A stretch of DNA of 64,000 nt from Acephala macrosclerotiorum (Eukaryota > Ascomycota > Leotiomycetes > Helotiales > Mollisiaceae). The position numbers and the translations under genes are program-made. How positions within the stretch are numbered: position 1 is the first letter of the stretch; the number at the start of each line of letters is the position of its first letter. The notes below the pieces were generated by a model. The model saw only the letters and a list, made by a program, of their open reading frames with translations, did no database searches and was not told the DNA's origin. The stretch is taken from the NCBI GenBank assembly GCA_014904845.1, contig MU119284.1, forward strand, positions 62,001 through 126,000. The letters are read 5' to 3'. This document shows, one piece after another, positions 49,912 through 61,541 of this stretch.

Positions 49912-51195
49912 TGAATTCAACATTTACGCAACTGGCGACGACCTCTTTTATGAATTACACGCTTCATGCTCTTAGCTACTACAATGTCTACGGTTTGGGA
50001 GCTTCGCAATCAGACGCCACCGCATACTGAAATCTATTTCTGGTTTATCTGTGGTTCGCCATATGTTGGGGTCTGGAGGTGTTGAATCTGGGCACAGAGC
50101 ATCCGAATGCCTCTACACAATTACGACAACCAACGTATACTAGGCATATCTCACCCTACCACTTACGATGAAATTGAAGGTCGGACCGGAACGCCTTTCA
50201 GTGATACCAAGAATTCGTCGTATTGGCCTCAGTAACTCGATTGCGATGTCCCAAGGCTTGGATTTCCACTCGGTCAATCTGGATAGAATGCAAAGTCAGT
50301 GTTACAAATAGCGGTCAACACGGGCGTGATAGGGAATCCGGCAGAGTTCTTAAAGTAATCACGAACCAGTCAACTCGAAATCAGGCTGGGAACAGCATTT
50401 CGGCCACATCACGGAACAACCAGGTTGGCAGTGTTGGCAATCATGTACCGTTACGATTACTGAGACGCATACGATGCTTGGAAACAATATCCCAAGACTT
50501 AGCTCAATAAATCATCTTGGGAAGACTTGGCGGACCTTCCACGGTCTTAACTTTCCAGCACAACTTTCACGAAATTGAATTGAGACGGCATAGCAAACTT
50601 TCAAGCAGGAGAAGAAGACTCATTCTTCTTAGGAGAGCGGAATGGGAATTACGGCTGGGCAGCTGGAACGGAGGACAGAGTTTGTCTTGGGGATTTGAGC
50701 GCGGTGTTTGGGTGTGGGCTTGGAAGTCTTGGGTGCTGGTTTGAAATAGGTCTTGGGAGCTTGGCGGATGGATTTGCGGCACTTGGCATACATCATCTGT
50801 CATGTGAATGTAGTTTTATACCTCTTGGCTGAAGTCTTGGAATCAAAGATTTTTTTTGCCAGAACCTTGTCTTTTAAAGTTGTGGGTTTCGGTGTGTTAT
50901 TGCTTGAGTTCCGAGTCTTAGCGGCCGAGATTCGAGGTCTTGGCGTCATGTGTCTGTACCGAAAGCGCGGCTTGGATGAAGTCTCGAGTTTATTGCAATT
51001 GCTTTCCTGCGAATTTGATCTTGTGCTCTTTACCGATCGTCCAGTGCTTCCAATTGAAGCTTTCACATATCGTTGTTGGCAAGCAGCGGGACTCCACTCC
51101 CTCCGCTCCGCTGCTAGTCAAGTCACAAGTGAACTTCGTACTTTTACCTTCTATACTTCAGAATATACAAATGCATCTAATCCAAACAAACCTCA
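49912..51195. other. 1.3 kb intergenic region
   Basis: Frames here are short, and a longer plus-strand one (50753-51433) runs antisense into the mannosyltransferase. No domain recognised. The sequence next to 51,195 is likely 3' UTR of the minus-strand gene. Confidence 0.45.
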
Positions 51196-52659
51196 TCAAT
51201 GTACACCTCCAAACTTAAACCACCTCTCCTCAAACCCCCTCAACTCCTCATACTTCTCCCACTCCTCCACAACCACCACACCCTTATCAAACCCCTCCAT
51301 CGCCTCCATTACGCTGACCATCCTCGGTGTCGGATCAACATGCAACCTCACCCCCAACCCCAACCTATCATTCGGCTTCTTCACACTCCCATACGTACTC
51401 CCCTTCACAAACTTATCATTGCTCACCCTATGAATCGTCTTCCACAACGGTCTCTGAACAAACGTACTATGTTTAATCAAATTCGCATGCACGAATATCC
51501 ATTTCCCCTCCATATCAGCCTGCAACATCGTATGTCCACCCCCATTCGGCTTATCTGGGAACACAACACCAGCAGCAGCATTCAACCGTCCCGGTCCCGC
51601 CCAAGGCTTGTTGAGCAACAAAGCAGCAGCCCGGAACGAATCCCGATCCCCACCCATGAAACCGTAGAATTCTAGATGATGAACGGCAAAATACTCAACC
51701 AACCACAACACATCCTGATGTCTCCTCCTATCGATAAATATCTGCCCACTCTCACCCTCATACTCGTTCCTACACTTCTGTCCCAGCAGTCTCCAAAGCG
51801 GATTCGTGGCGTGGGATTTTGTGTAATCAGGCCAAAGCAACAATCCCGTCTCTTTCCAATATTTAGACTCGAAAAGCTCTTCTGGGTTGCGGAGAGAATA
51901 GGAGTCTGTGTCTAGATAGAGAATCTCGTTGAATGAAGATTGTTGCATCGCAGCGCCTTTGATCTCGAATGCCTTCCAACCGTTTCCTTTTTGGATTCCT
52001 TGCACGAGACGAATCGTGACTTTCATACCTTTCTGATCGTCAGAGAGTTGAGACAAGTCTTCAAGAAGGCCCTTATCAGAGTCCGAGAGTTCGGATGAGA
52101 AGTGGAATATTTCGACGGGGAGGGTGCAGTTGTAGGATCTCAAAAGGCGAATGTTGGTTCGGGCTCGGATGGCGGCGGAGCGGTCACCGGCTGCCATGAC
52201 GATTCCTCTTCCGGATTTGATCTCTTTTCCCAGGCCGTCGCTCGGGACGGATGGGTCTTCATGTCGTTTCTCTTGTTGTTCGCGGTGTTTCGAGTAGAGG
52301 TGTGCGGCGATAGCGTGCCGCCAGTCTGAGATCTGAGTTGAGGGTATGGCTCTCCATTTCTGCTCGTTTTCTTCCACGGCTCCTTTGTCGTAGTTGACGC
52401 CTTCCGTTGGACAGGACTCGGAGCTTAATTTGACTGTTTCGTCGTAGGTCAGGATGGGGCGATTGACGAAGTCCTGGATGGTCTTGGCTAGTTGTATACT
52501 GGCGGTTTCGTCGGAGTGGAAGTAGTTGTTTGCCTCTGGTACCTTCTCCGTCCCCTCCTCTGGCAAATAATTCGTGAACTCATTTCGTTTCCAGGTAAGA
52601 AGAAACAGGATTATTGCTACTAATAAGGCTGCGGTTCCGATCAAGCGCGTGGTCCTCAT
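51196..52659 (-). CDS. MNN1/MNN2-type alpha-mannosyltransferase (GT71), 487 aa
   Basis: Probably a Golgi type II membrane enzyme that adds mannose from GDP-mannose to protein-linked glycans. The N-terminus MRTTRLIG is followed by a single membrane anchor (TAALLVAIILFLLTW, residues about 8-23). The lumenal part holds RGIVMAAGDRSAAIRARTNI, then LPVEIFHFSSELSDSD, then the metal-binding DxD in NEILYLDTDSYSLRNPE (Asp 250 and 252). QIFIDRRRHQDVLWL and GGGHTMLQADMEGKWIFVHA follow, as in the MNN2 family. One exon, normal length. An upstream GTG would extend it by 11 residues; the ATG at 52659 puts the anchor in the usual place. Exact linkage specificity cannot be read from the sequence. Confidence 0.82.
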   Translation of the reverse strand: MRTTRLIGTAALLVAIILFLLTWKRNEFTNYLPEEGTEKVPEANNYFHSDETASIQLAKTIQDFVNRPILTYDETVKLSSESCPTEGVNYDKGAVEENEQKWRAIPSTQISDWRHAIAAHLYSKHREQQEKRHEDPSVPSDGLGKEIKSGRGIVMAAGDRSAAIRARTNIRLLRSYNCTLPVEIFHFSSELSDSDKGLLEDLSQLSDDQKGMKVTIRLVQGIQKGNGWKAFEIKGAAMQQSSFNEILYLDTDSYSLRNPEELFESKYWKETGLLLWPDYTKSHATNPLWRLLGQKCRNEYEGESGQIFIDRRRHQDVLWLVEYFAVHHLEFYGFMGGDRDSFRAAALLLNKPWAGPGRLNAAAGVVFPDKPNGGGHTMLQADMEGKWIFVHANLIKHSTFVQRPLWKTIHRVSNDKFVKGSTYGSVKKPNDRLGLGVRLHVDPTPRMVSVMEAMEGFDKGVVVVEEWEKYEELRGFEERWFKFGGVH

Positions 52660-53516
52660 CCTCCCCGAATCCACGTGACAGATGGAAGCCACTGACGTTC
52701 AGCCAAGTGAAGAAGCAAATATGACTATTGTGATGCTCGTGGAAGCAACGAAATTCTGCAGGTATATGCGAGGAGATTCCAGTCCGGAGGTGGTCATATA
52801 GTCGTGGACTTGAAAAGATAGAGATAATCGCAGACAAAACGTGGCCTCGCTTAGAGTTTGAAATAAGATTTCGAAACAATGCTGTAATAATTTAGAGCTT
52901 CATCCAACGCTCAGTCCTTGTTGTACTCGATAGAATGATTAATATATATTCGATAAATACGACAAGTATGAATGAAAGCTGTTCGACAAGTTGAACAAAA
53001 GGCTTCGTACGATTTTGAGAAGTTCGTGAAGCTGTCGATCCAGAAATGACGCGGTTCTGATGAAACTCCAACCCGAACAGGGGCCGAAGCGCTCGGAAGG
53101 AGAATTTGGAGCCGACGAAACGAAACAGGGGCTCGTCGCTTAATCGTTATTTGAACTCAACGGCTTTTGCCTCCATGTGTTTGTACGCGCCCTGTCAGGC
53201 AGTGAAAGTGTTGAAGGAGAAAAGGACCGAAAATGACTATGTTAAAGTTGGCACGTGACTCGGTAAGAACTGCATCGAAAAGAAGAAAGAATAAGCGCAG
53301 TGCATCTTAAATCAGATTGAAATCAATATTTACATTGAACCTTGAATTCAAGTCGGCAAAAAGGTCTACTCTTCGTAATGACGATGTTATCACAACAACC
53401 CCCCCACTTACCCATCAGTCACCTCCGACGCCGACGTTAACCCCGCTGTCACAATTCTCTTTCTCGTTCCTCTCATCCCTCCTCCCACAAGTCACCAATC
53501 CCAACCCACCACTATC
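52660..53516. other. Divergent intergenic region, GT71 / NmrA-like
   Basis: About 860 bp between divergent start codons. The 100 bp before 53517 are C/T-rich, as in expressed fungal leaders. No frame with recognisable content. Confidence 0.5.
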
Positions 53517-54792
53517 ATGACAAAGAAACTTCTCGTCATAGTAGGCATAACAGGCAACCAAGGCGGTTCTGTCGCCTCTGCCTTCCTCTCCGACCCCACC
53601 TATCGCATCCGAGGCCTAACACGGAACCCTTCCTCTCCCACTGCCAAAGAGTTGTCAGAAAAGGGTATTGAGATTGTACAGGCTGATTTAGATGATGTTA
53701 CATCAATTGAGAAGGCCTTTGAGGGTGCGAATTTGATTTATAGTGTGACAAATTATTGGGAGCCATTTTTTCGGCCGGACTGTAGGGCGAAGGCGCAGGA
53801 GGAGGGGATCATTTGTCGAAGATTCGCCTATGATGTGGAATACAGTGAGTACTTGTATTGATCTATGAGCGGTGCTGGTGGACTGAGCGGTGTCATGCTC
53901 CCTTCGTTATGGAATGAGGCTGACTTAATCTACAGGACAAGGAATGAACATCGCTGATGCCGCAGCAAAGGTTGCAGCAAGCTTAGATGAGAATGGCTTC
54001 ATTGCCAGCACCCTAAGTCACGCCAGAAAGTGTAGCAAAGGAGAGTACAAGGAGCTGTACCATTTTGATTCCAAGGCAGACATCTTCCCTGATTACGTCG
54101 TGAGCGCTTCCCTCTCCTGCCTCCTCTCTTCTGGGCATTCCGTATGATTGTAATTTGAGAGAAATGACTGACATGCTATCGTCTAGAATGAGAAGCACCC
54201 CGAACTGGCCAAGAAGCTCTCATGTGTCCAAACAGGCTACTTCACATCAAGCTACAAGCTCGCACCCAAAGCCTACTTCAGCAAGCTCCCAGACGGAACA
54301 TTTCAAATGGCCTTCCCAACCGCGCCGAACAAGCCCGTCCCTCACCTCTGTGTCAACGCCGACACCGGTGGATTCGTCAAAGCAGTCTCTCAAATGCCTC
54401 CCGGAAAGTCCTACAGTAAGCACTCCTCCTCTCCTCTCCTCTCGAACCAACCCACCTAATATCCGAACCCTGCAGTGGCCGCAGGAGACATCCTCTCTTG
54501 GTCAGACTACATGTCAACTTGGTCCTCCATCACCGGCCAGCCAGCCAAATTCACCCAATGCACCCTCCAACAATTCATCGACAACAACCCTGATCGCGAA
54601 TTCGGCATCGAAGCAGGAGACATGTTTGCTTACAGCAGTGAGCCCGGATACGATGGCGGAGATGTTGAGGGAGTGAAGGGTGGAAAATTATTGACGAAGG
54701 AGGATCTGAAGAAGGCGGGAATTGAGGTCAAGATGACGAGTTTGAGGGAGTGGATGGAGAAGGAGGATTGGAGTTCTATTATTAACCAGTGA
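53517..54792 (+). CDS. NmrA-like NAD(P)-binding protein, 345 aa
   Basis: Member of the NmrA/HSCARG group of atypical short-chain dehydrogenases, which bind NAD(P) and often act as redox-sensing regulators instead of enzymes. Exons are 53517-53844, 53936-54099, 54187-54415 and 54476-54792, with introns of 91, 87 and 60 nt; the phases match throughout. The Rossmann motif GITGNQGG is at residues 10-17, right after a beta strand (KLLVIV). YRIRGLTRNPSSPTAKEL and EIVQADLDDVTSIEKAFEGA are the expected second strand and the Asp-rich turn. The C-terminal half has FQMAFPTAPNKPVPHL and DILSWSDYMSTWSSITG, typical of fungal members. The gene is intact, in contrast to the three broken genes downstream. Confidence 0.9.
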
Positions 54793-54969
54793 TGTGATTT
54801 TGTGTTGTAGAAATTCACTGTTTAATAGAGTGGTGGTTGGCACATGTAGACGAAGATCGGAAAGGCATATAAATTTGACTTCGGGAAAATGACTTTGTTA
54901 ATAAGTCCCTACTGCGATATCGGCCTTAGCTGTAGACGAAGGTATTGTCTAATCTACGACCTATAAAAA

Positions 54970-56477
54970 TTACATATACATGTCCCAATATCCCTCAGCA
55001 ATCCATCGCGCCTCCTTCTCCCACTCAATCCTACCAATAAACCCCACCTGCAACACAAGCAGCGCGAAACTCCCCGTGATAATCCCAACCCAGAGCCCGA
55101 CCAATCCCAACTCAAGCCTAAATCCAAGATACCAAGCGCTCGTGAGTCCAGCACCACAGTAGGCAACAAATTTACACACCACAGAATCATGGTTCTTCCC
55201 CGCACCACGTAGAAATCCTCCCGCCCCACCATTCGCAAGATCCAGGATCTGGAATCCTGCCATGAGGGGTATGACCTGGGCAGTGAGGGCCATTACTTCT
55301 TTGTTAGTTGAGAAGAGGTATCCGTAAACGTTCTTGACTGTCATGATGGTAATGAATTCGGTGAGTCCGACGAGGGGTGCGAGGATGTGTGGGACTCCGG
55401 ACATGAGTTTTGCGAGGGTTGGTTTGTTAGTGTCGAGGAAGTTTCCAATTCGGTGGCTAGTTGCCACGCCGAGGCAGAGGGAGATGGTTGTGAAGATGAG
55501 ATCGAATGTCATGAGGATCTGATATTTAAGTGTCAGCTTGATTTGGGCAACATGGGGGTAAGGCGGGGTGGCAAGGCTGATACTCTGAGCTCCGACTGAT
55601 GTCCCATTCAGAGAAGCCGCCATCATGGCGAGGGTCTCAAAGCTCCACTATTCAATTTTAACTATCAGCATACCCATCACTTCGAGTATCGAGAAAGGGA
55701 TTAGATCTTTGAGAATTGATCTATTGACACTTCCTAGACCTATTCTGAGAGCAGGTTGCCAACAGGTGTACCCTGCGATGAACAAGACGGTCGAGAGGCT
55801 GTAGACCATATTGGCAACAGCTGACCCCAAAGCTCTAGACTTATAGAGACAAGAATGAGATTCGCTAGCACTCCAATGAAGCTAGTGATCGCCATGATCC
55901 ATCCAACGGCATATGAGTGTCTCCGTACTTGAAGAAATTTCTTCAGGCACTCGGCAACCCGTAGCAGGCCACCAGGGATCATCCTATTGAGAAAAACACC
56001 AGTATCTCTAGCAAATTCTTCATCTTGTCTAAGCGTCATAAATATTCCCGCAAAAAACCACCATATTGGAGCAATGACCCTAATGAACGGCAGAGAAAGG
56101 ACAAGTATTCCTCTCTGCAGCAAGATTCCTAGAACGTCGACATTCCTTGAAAGATTTCTAGGATCAAAAGCTTGTCCGCACAAAGTATTGAGTGCAGTGG
56201 AGCCACAAACCGCTACCATGGACCTGGTACATATTGCGAACATGTAGCCGTATGAAGCAACTCCAAGTTCGAAGGTACCGAGTTTGCCGGCGATCATGAT
56301 GCTACATGCTTGGACGACATTTTGCATTGCGAAGGAGAGGGAGATTGGGGCTGTTGCTGCAGCAAGCTTGAGAGACTCACAAATATAGAGGGATATCGTA
56401 GGTATGAAAGTTGTGGTCTCTGAGAATGGGGTCTGCGAGGACGACTCGGGTAGGAGCTGTGTTCGTTCGTCCATCAT
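54970..56477 (-). pseudogene. MATE-family multidrug/toxin extrusion transporter, broken
   Basis: MATE proteins export organic cations and metabolites with 12 membrane helices. The minus-strand frame starts MMDERTQLLPESSS at 56477 and reads through recognisable segments: NVVQACSIMIAGKLGTFELG, TRSMVAVCGSTALNTLCGQA, LLQRGILVLSLPFIRVIAPI and AECLKKFLQV. A frameshift near 55,840 separates LANLILVS from LGSAVANMVYSLS. A TAG at 55650-55648 follows KIE where the family has Trp-Trp or similar; TGG to TAG fits a RIP change. The last part (MMAASLNGTSVGAQS ... LCLGVATSHRIGNFL) is in frame to the stop at 54970. A 65-nt stretch (about 55,584-55,520) has GT, CTGAC and AG like an intron but would break the frame. 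It is divergent from the regulator pseudogene. Confidence 0.83.
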
Positions 56478-56979
56478 GCTGGTTGAAAACAGCAGGAGTA
56501 GAAGCAATCCAAAGGAAATATTGATCTAAAATGCAAATTATTAGGAAACATTCAGATGATGCAGATAGAAATGAAGAGCAGACATTGTAACAAGAGAAAG
56601 ATGTTCGAGGAGGAGTCACGTGCGGAGCACCGTGGAAGGGCTGATAAGGCAACGAGTCGAAGAATTGCGTCATTGTGAGGCAATCTGAACACTGAAGCAT
56701 ACGTGGATACTATACACAATTTGGAAAGTATAGGCTACGGAAAGTCATCATTGAGGATGAGAGAGAATGGGGGGATCAGCTTGAGGAGAAATTTGAAACT
56801 AGTCGCTTGAAGATGCGCTAGTTCCGAAAAGAAAGGAATAGCCTACACCGAAGTCTTCCCGCTTGACCTCACATCTCCTCCTGTTCAAACATCTCTAATC
56901 ATGTCGACATCTTACCAGCACGGTCAGGACTCGTTGTCTTGCTTTCAACTGAAGTACGTCTGCCTGGTCGGATCCAGCA
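56478..56979. promoter_or_regulatory. Divergent promoter region, MATE / Zn2Cys6 regulator
   Basis: About 500 bp between the two start codons. The head-to-head layout of a transporter and a Zn2Cys6 regulator is common in fungal gene modules and suggests the regulator controlled the transporter (inference). A TCACGTGC lies near 56,615. No CGG inverted or everted pair stands out. Confidence 0.4.
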
Positions 56980-58986
56980 ATGACTCGGCGCTCTCGATCT
57001 GGCTGCCACGAATGCCGAAGAAGGCACCGCAGGTGTGATGAACAGAAACCAGTCTGTGGGTACTGCCAACCCGTGGATCATGGATGAAACTACACAGTCA
57101 GACTATCCTGGGGTGGGCGGCCTTTCAACAAATCATCATTTGGGAAATGTCTTGATGGCAAAGTCGACAAGATACCTTCACTGTTGTCGACCCGTGACCG
57201 ACGCAGCAGTAAGTGGTCATACTTCTTGCATAATAGAAACCTATGTTAATATCTCTTCTTTAGATTCTTTTGTCTATGGAAGTCCAGCCTCCGTTCAGAC
57301 CTTAAGCAGGAAACATGCCTACCAATTGAGCGTCTCAAGCAACGGTCACGTGGAGCACGACTTGGACAGAAGCCAAACATTGCCAAAAATGTCCAGATAC
57401 GAAGTCATGGCAGCACCAATAGCAGCCTCTAGATACTATGGACACACTTCAGCTGTCGCTATACAAAGTCCATCCACAAATCCTTCATGGATCCCGCCGG
57501 TATACATGGCCTTGCTAGACCATTTTCTGGTGAAGATGACTCGCTCTCTTTCATATCATGACGGAATCCAAAAGGATCTTTGCTCACTGATTCTTCCTAT
57601 GGCTCTTGAGACTTCGCATCTACTTGCAGCTGTGTTGTTGGTCTCTGCAAGTCATCGCGTCTCTCGGTCTCGAGCACTCCCTTGTTCAGATTGAGCACCT
57701 GCGTACAACAAGTTTGACACAGCTTCGAGAGTCTCTTGCGGTCAGCTCCATGGATTTTCAGGAAACTTTCATGGCAACGGTACTTATGCTTTGTCTTTCG
57801 GAGATAGTTTCAGGTGGGGATAACGTGAACTCGTGGAGAGTGCATCTTTAACGTGCGAGGGCAATTCTGAGCAGTGTCCGGAAGTCCAGAAAACAAACCG
57901 CAACATGGAATCTTCTAAAGCAATTCTACATGTCTATCTAGTGTATTGCATCTTCTTGTGGCATGCTCAGCACCAAGGATGACATCTTGATTTGTGACGA
58001 GCCCGCTGATAGACATTATGTTGGAAAAACAGGTAGGATTCGAATATGATTCACGTGAATAGAGCACGGCGGATACGGATCACAGGGCTAGCTTCGTATG
58101 AGCTAATCCAATGATAGTGTATCCTATTGTGTCTGTTCTTCTATCTAAGGAGAGACTGCTCAATATATGGAATACCTGGTGCTCCGTACGAGACGTATAT
58201 CGTTTCATCGAGTGCGCCAGCGCACTCGACACGTGATCTAGCATCTCGAACCACGCTCCTCGCGACACATTATATCGACGACCTCACTGGATTCTCGACT
58301 GCGTTACTACCGATCTTTGACGAGATCAACAATCTCACCAATATCACCAATATCAGTCGACAATCTCCTGCACCAGTGGAAGGATCAGATTTCGCTTCAT
58401 TCAACCAGGAAGCCTGTGAGATTTTGGTCGACAAGGGGGAAGAAATGGTTTCCAATCGGGAGCCAAAGTTTGCGCCTTGCATCCAGGGCGTGCTTTCTCC
58501 CATTGCACAATTCGACTTCTTCATTCTCGATGAGGCGTATCACTACATGGCTTTGTTACAACTGCATTGCAGAACGTCTGGCTTTTTTTGCCAGAAGAGA
58601 ATCCAAAGATCAGTAAACGCCATCCTAGCTTGTATTAAAAGTATGAGCTTCGTCGATGGTCCATGTCCTGGAGCTGTAGTCTTACCACCACTCTTCACGG
58701 CTGGTTGTCATGCTAGCAATACCGATGATCGTCAATCGATCATGTCACTTCCACATAAGTCTGAGATGTTCTTCGGGATGGGCAATGTTAAGTCAGCGAG
58801 CAAAACTCTGAAACGACTCTGGACAACTCGAGATTGTCTTGTGCAGGAGGAGGGCGAGAATAACTCGAAAAAGTGGCAAGATATCATAGGTAAATATCCC
58901 ATTTCCTTTCGTCTCACCCATGGAGCCATCTGCTGATCATCCGATGCTCTACAGCCTCGAAGCCTTGGGACTTGCTTCCTTACTAA
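56980..58986 (+). pseudogene. Zn2Cys6 fungal transcription factor, broken
   Basis: A nuclear zinc-cluster regulator in origin. From the ATG at 56980 the zinc cluster reads SRSGCHECRRRHRRCDEQ then KPVCGYC. The sixth Cys, expected six residues later, is replaced by a TGA stop (57085-57087). The frame continues NYTVRLSWGGRPFNKSSFG, typical after this cluster. An intron (57209-57263) follows, then the middle-homology region (MALLDHFLVKMTRSLSYHDG, LPMALETSHLLAAVLLVSAS). A frameshift near 57,660 leads to LEHSLVQIEHLRTTSLTQL. Two stops, TAA 57849-57851 and TAG 57939-57941, each fit a Gln codon with C-to-T. From about 58,250 HYIDDLTGFSTALLPIFDEI and the C-terminal region follow, with a likely last intron to PWDLLPY at 58,986. 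With five lesions or so, it is non-functional. Confidence 0.85.
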
Positions 58987-59374
58987 GATTTATCACGGCT
59001 ACGCAGAAGAGATATCCAAATAATTTTTTTGGCTATCCGAAAGCGGCAAGTGTAGGCTACGACCTTAGAGTCTGAAATGTTCGTTCTCGGTTGCTTCTCG
59101 TCTCACATAGCTGAGTCTTACCCGGAAGAGGAACAATAGCCTACAAGGCTACAAGCTGACACTACCTGGCAGGCTATTTCTTGACACCCCAAAGTCAATG
59201 TTAATTCTCGGTGCCCCACTTCAACGGGGCTGATCGTACGCAATCTGGAAGCATGAGTTATAAATGACCGTTCGAAGGCGAGCCAATTTTGTTTCCTCAT
59301 AAGTATACCGATTGACATCTCTCCCAAAATCAGTCACTTCTTTCCATACTTCACACAATTTTACAGCAATCAAC
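58987..59374. other. Intergenic between regulator and ureohydrolase
   Basis: About 390 bp. The end is A/C/T-rich (TTCACACAATTTTACAGC), like a fungal leader. No frame of interest. Confidence 0.45.
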
Positions 59375-60776
59375 ATGCCAGCCTTCCTAAGTCGCACATC
59401 TATCGCCGCTGTGCTATCTCTCGTCCAAGCTGTCGCCTCAACTCCGCTCCAAATCACTGCCCGCTACCGTTCGTCCAACCCCAAGCAGAGAAATATGACC
59501 TTGAGCCCTCCGCTGAATACGCCTTCTCGGGGATCATAACATTTCACCATCTCGAAAGTTCTCAGTGCCTGACTAGTCAAGGGAAGGGTGATGATATTCT
59601 CATCGTGGAGCTTCCGTTCGATACTGCAACTTCTTTCCGCACAGGTACTCGATTTGGTCCCAATGCTATTCGACAAGGATCTCGAGCTATCTCTCTCACG
59701 TGGGTATTTTCTACCTGTTCTCAAACCCACACCAGATTTCCACCCGGGCATGACGCTAACACTTTGGATCAACAGAGGGGACTACAATTATCGCCAAGGA
59801 CTCAATCCTTTCACTCAAGGCTTCTCCATAGTTGACTGCGGCGACTTCCCAATAAGCCCGTTCGGCAATGGCCTGCATTCGCCCAAGTGGAAGAATGGTA
59901 CGGCCGACTCTTGTCAAAAGAAGTCAAGAATCCACAACTAGGCATCGCATCTAGCAAAGTATGTGTCCCTGCACTGCGCCTCCATATGTCGGCGTGTCAC
60001 TGCAAATACTTACCGAGATTTACAGACAGGCAAAGTACACTCAAATATCACCGCCTTAGGTGGAGACCACAGCATCTCTCTCTCTCCATTCTCCGCGCCC
60101 TCAACAAAGTCCACGGCCCGGTCTCCGCCATCCACATCGATGCCCACATCGACACCTGGAACCCGAAAGTCTTCGCCGGAGCAAAAGGAGTTGCCAGCGA
60201 ACAGGCACAATTCTCAGACAGCACTCCATACTACTGAGCTGGATGGAAGGTCTCCTCACAAACACCTCTGTGCATGCTGGGATTCGCAGCTCGCTTGATT
60301 CTGCGGACGATCTTGTGACTGATGCCAAGTCGGGCTTCACGATCATTCCTGCTTGGGAGATATTGAAGAGAGATGGTGTTCAACGTATCATAGATAAAAT
60401 ACGCATGGTTGTGGATTTCGATAAGCCGGTTTATGTGAGTTTGGATGTGGATAGTTTGGATCCTGCGTTTGCTCCCGGAACTGCGGGACCGAGTCTGGGC
60501 GGCTGGACGCCGAGAGAAGTGATTGAGATCGTGGTTGAGGGGTTAAAAGGCATGAATATTGTGGGAGTTGATGTAGCAGAGGTTCTGCCGGGTATGGATG
60601 CTGCTGAAATTACTGCGATTGCTGCTGCGGATTTCGTCTTTGAGGTATGTGACTCTAAGTGACGACTGGAAATGGGCTGAGAGCAGGTACTGACTCGTGA
60701 AAAGTTGATCGCTACGATCGTGAAAAACGGCCTAGAAGCTTCAACCGTGGAGGGAGACGCGAAGGTGGATATGTAA
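59375..60776 (+). pseudogene. Agmatinase-type ureohydrolase with signal peptide, broken
   Basis: The family hydrolyses guanidino compounds such as agmatine to putrescine and urea at a two-manganese centre. The ATG at 59375 starts a signal peptide (MPAFLSRTSIAAVLSLVQAV). The enzyme body continues in another frame from about 59,480: EKYDLEPSAEYAFSGII, ELPFDTATSFRTGTRFGPNA. After an intron (59700-59775) comes NPFTQGFSIVDCGDFP, then a frameshift near 59,870 and EEWYGRLLSKEV. After a second intron (59959-60025) come the metal motifs ALGGDHSI and HIDAHIDTW. A TGA (60235-60237) and a frame change follow. The rest, with SLDVDSLDPAFAPGTAG and ADFVFE, is intact, and a 42-nt intron (60645-60686) leads to the stop at 60,776. 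All metal ligands survive, but at least three frame changes prevent a full protein. Sequencing error in all three is possible but unlikely. Confidence 0.83.
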
Positions 60777-61541
60777 AGCATATTTTTGTATGCAGAGGTT
60801 CGAAGACTTCGCGTCGAACAATCACAAGGTTGCATGGGGGAGGACGATGCGTGTGTTGGTTTCCCATTCGATTGTGGCATCCTTTTGTATACAGATGTTA
60901 CTTTTCTTCTCTACATGAAATAGATTTTCTGACATTGTCCAATTCTTGCCGGAAGAATCACCACACTTGAGGACAAATTTCCTCTTCCCCTTAAACCCTC
61001 ATAAGCGAGACCCTGGGGATACTACGATGAAGACGGCGGCAGTTCCCGCTCAACCGCAGGCTTTCTCAACGTGAGAACCCATGCAAACTCCCATCCAAAA
61101 TAAAACTGGAGGTAAAATCCCTTGTCAACGTCTTTCTTTGTATTTCAATAAGTCAGCTATCACGTGTCTAGTGAACTATTTTTGACTCGAAGCTAAACTG
61201 CTTAGGGCGATAGTGTTTAACGTCGACCGCAATCTCCCTGCCCTGCTTCTTCTTATCGAAAACATCGCTAACAGCATGGATTCGGGACCATCTGCTCTAT
61301 GCACAATCGGATCGCAAGTCACGATGCATGCGAAGTTTCGAGAGTGCTCAACAGCGCGCTCTGCACAACCGGAGGTCTGCATGACTAGCGCTAGGCAGAC
61401 TTACTGGCTTCTCAACGAGGCTGAGGACGATGGGAAACTTCTCACTTACAAGCGTCAATGAGACAGATAACCAGCTCCTATATTCACGTTCCGAACCTGC
61501 TTTTTTCTTCTTTCAGCGTTGCACATTAGCTCTAGCCTGTT
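60777..61541. other. Intergenic upstream of the NACHT gene
   Basis: A plus-strand frame of 82 codons (61213-61461) and an antisense one have no recognisable features. The last 40 bp before 61542 are T/C-rich, like a leader. Confidence 0.45.

Noticed and set aside
50753..51433. 226-codon plus-strand frame
   Set aside because: Its C-terminal third is antisense to the mannosyltransferase and the rest has no recognisable domain.
55520..55584. 65-nt intron in the MATE gene
   Set aside because: Has GT, CTGAC and AG, but removing it would shift the frame, and the unspliced frame is open; recorded only as a possibility within the pseudogene.
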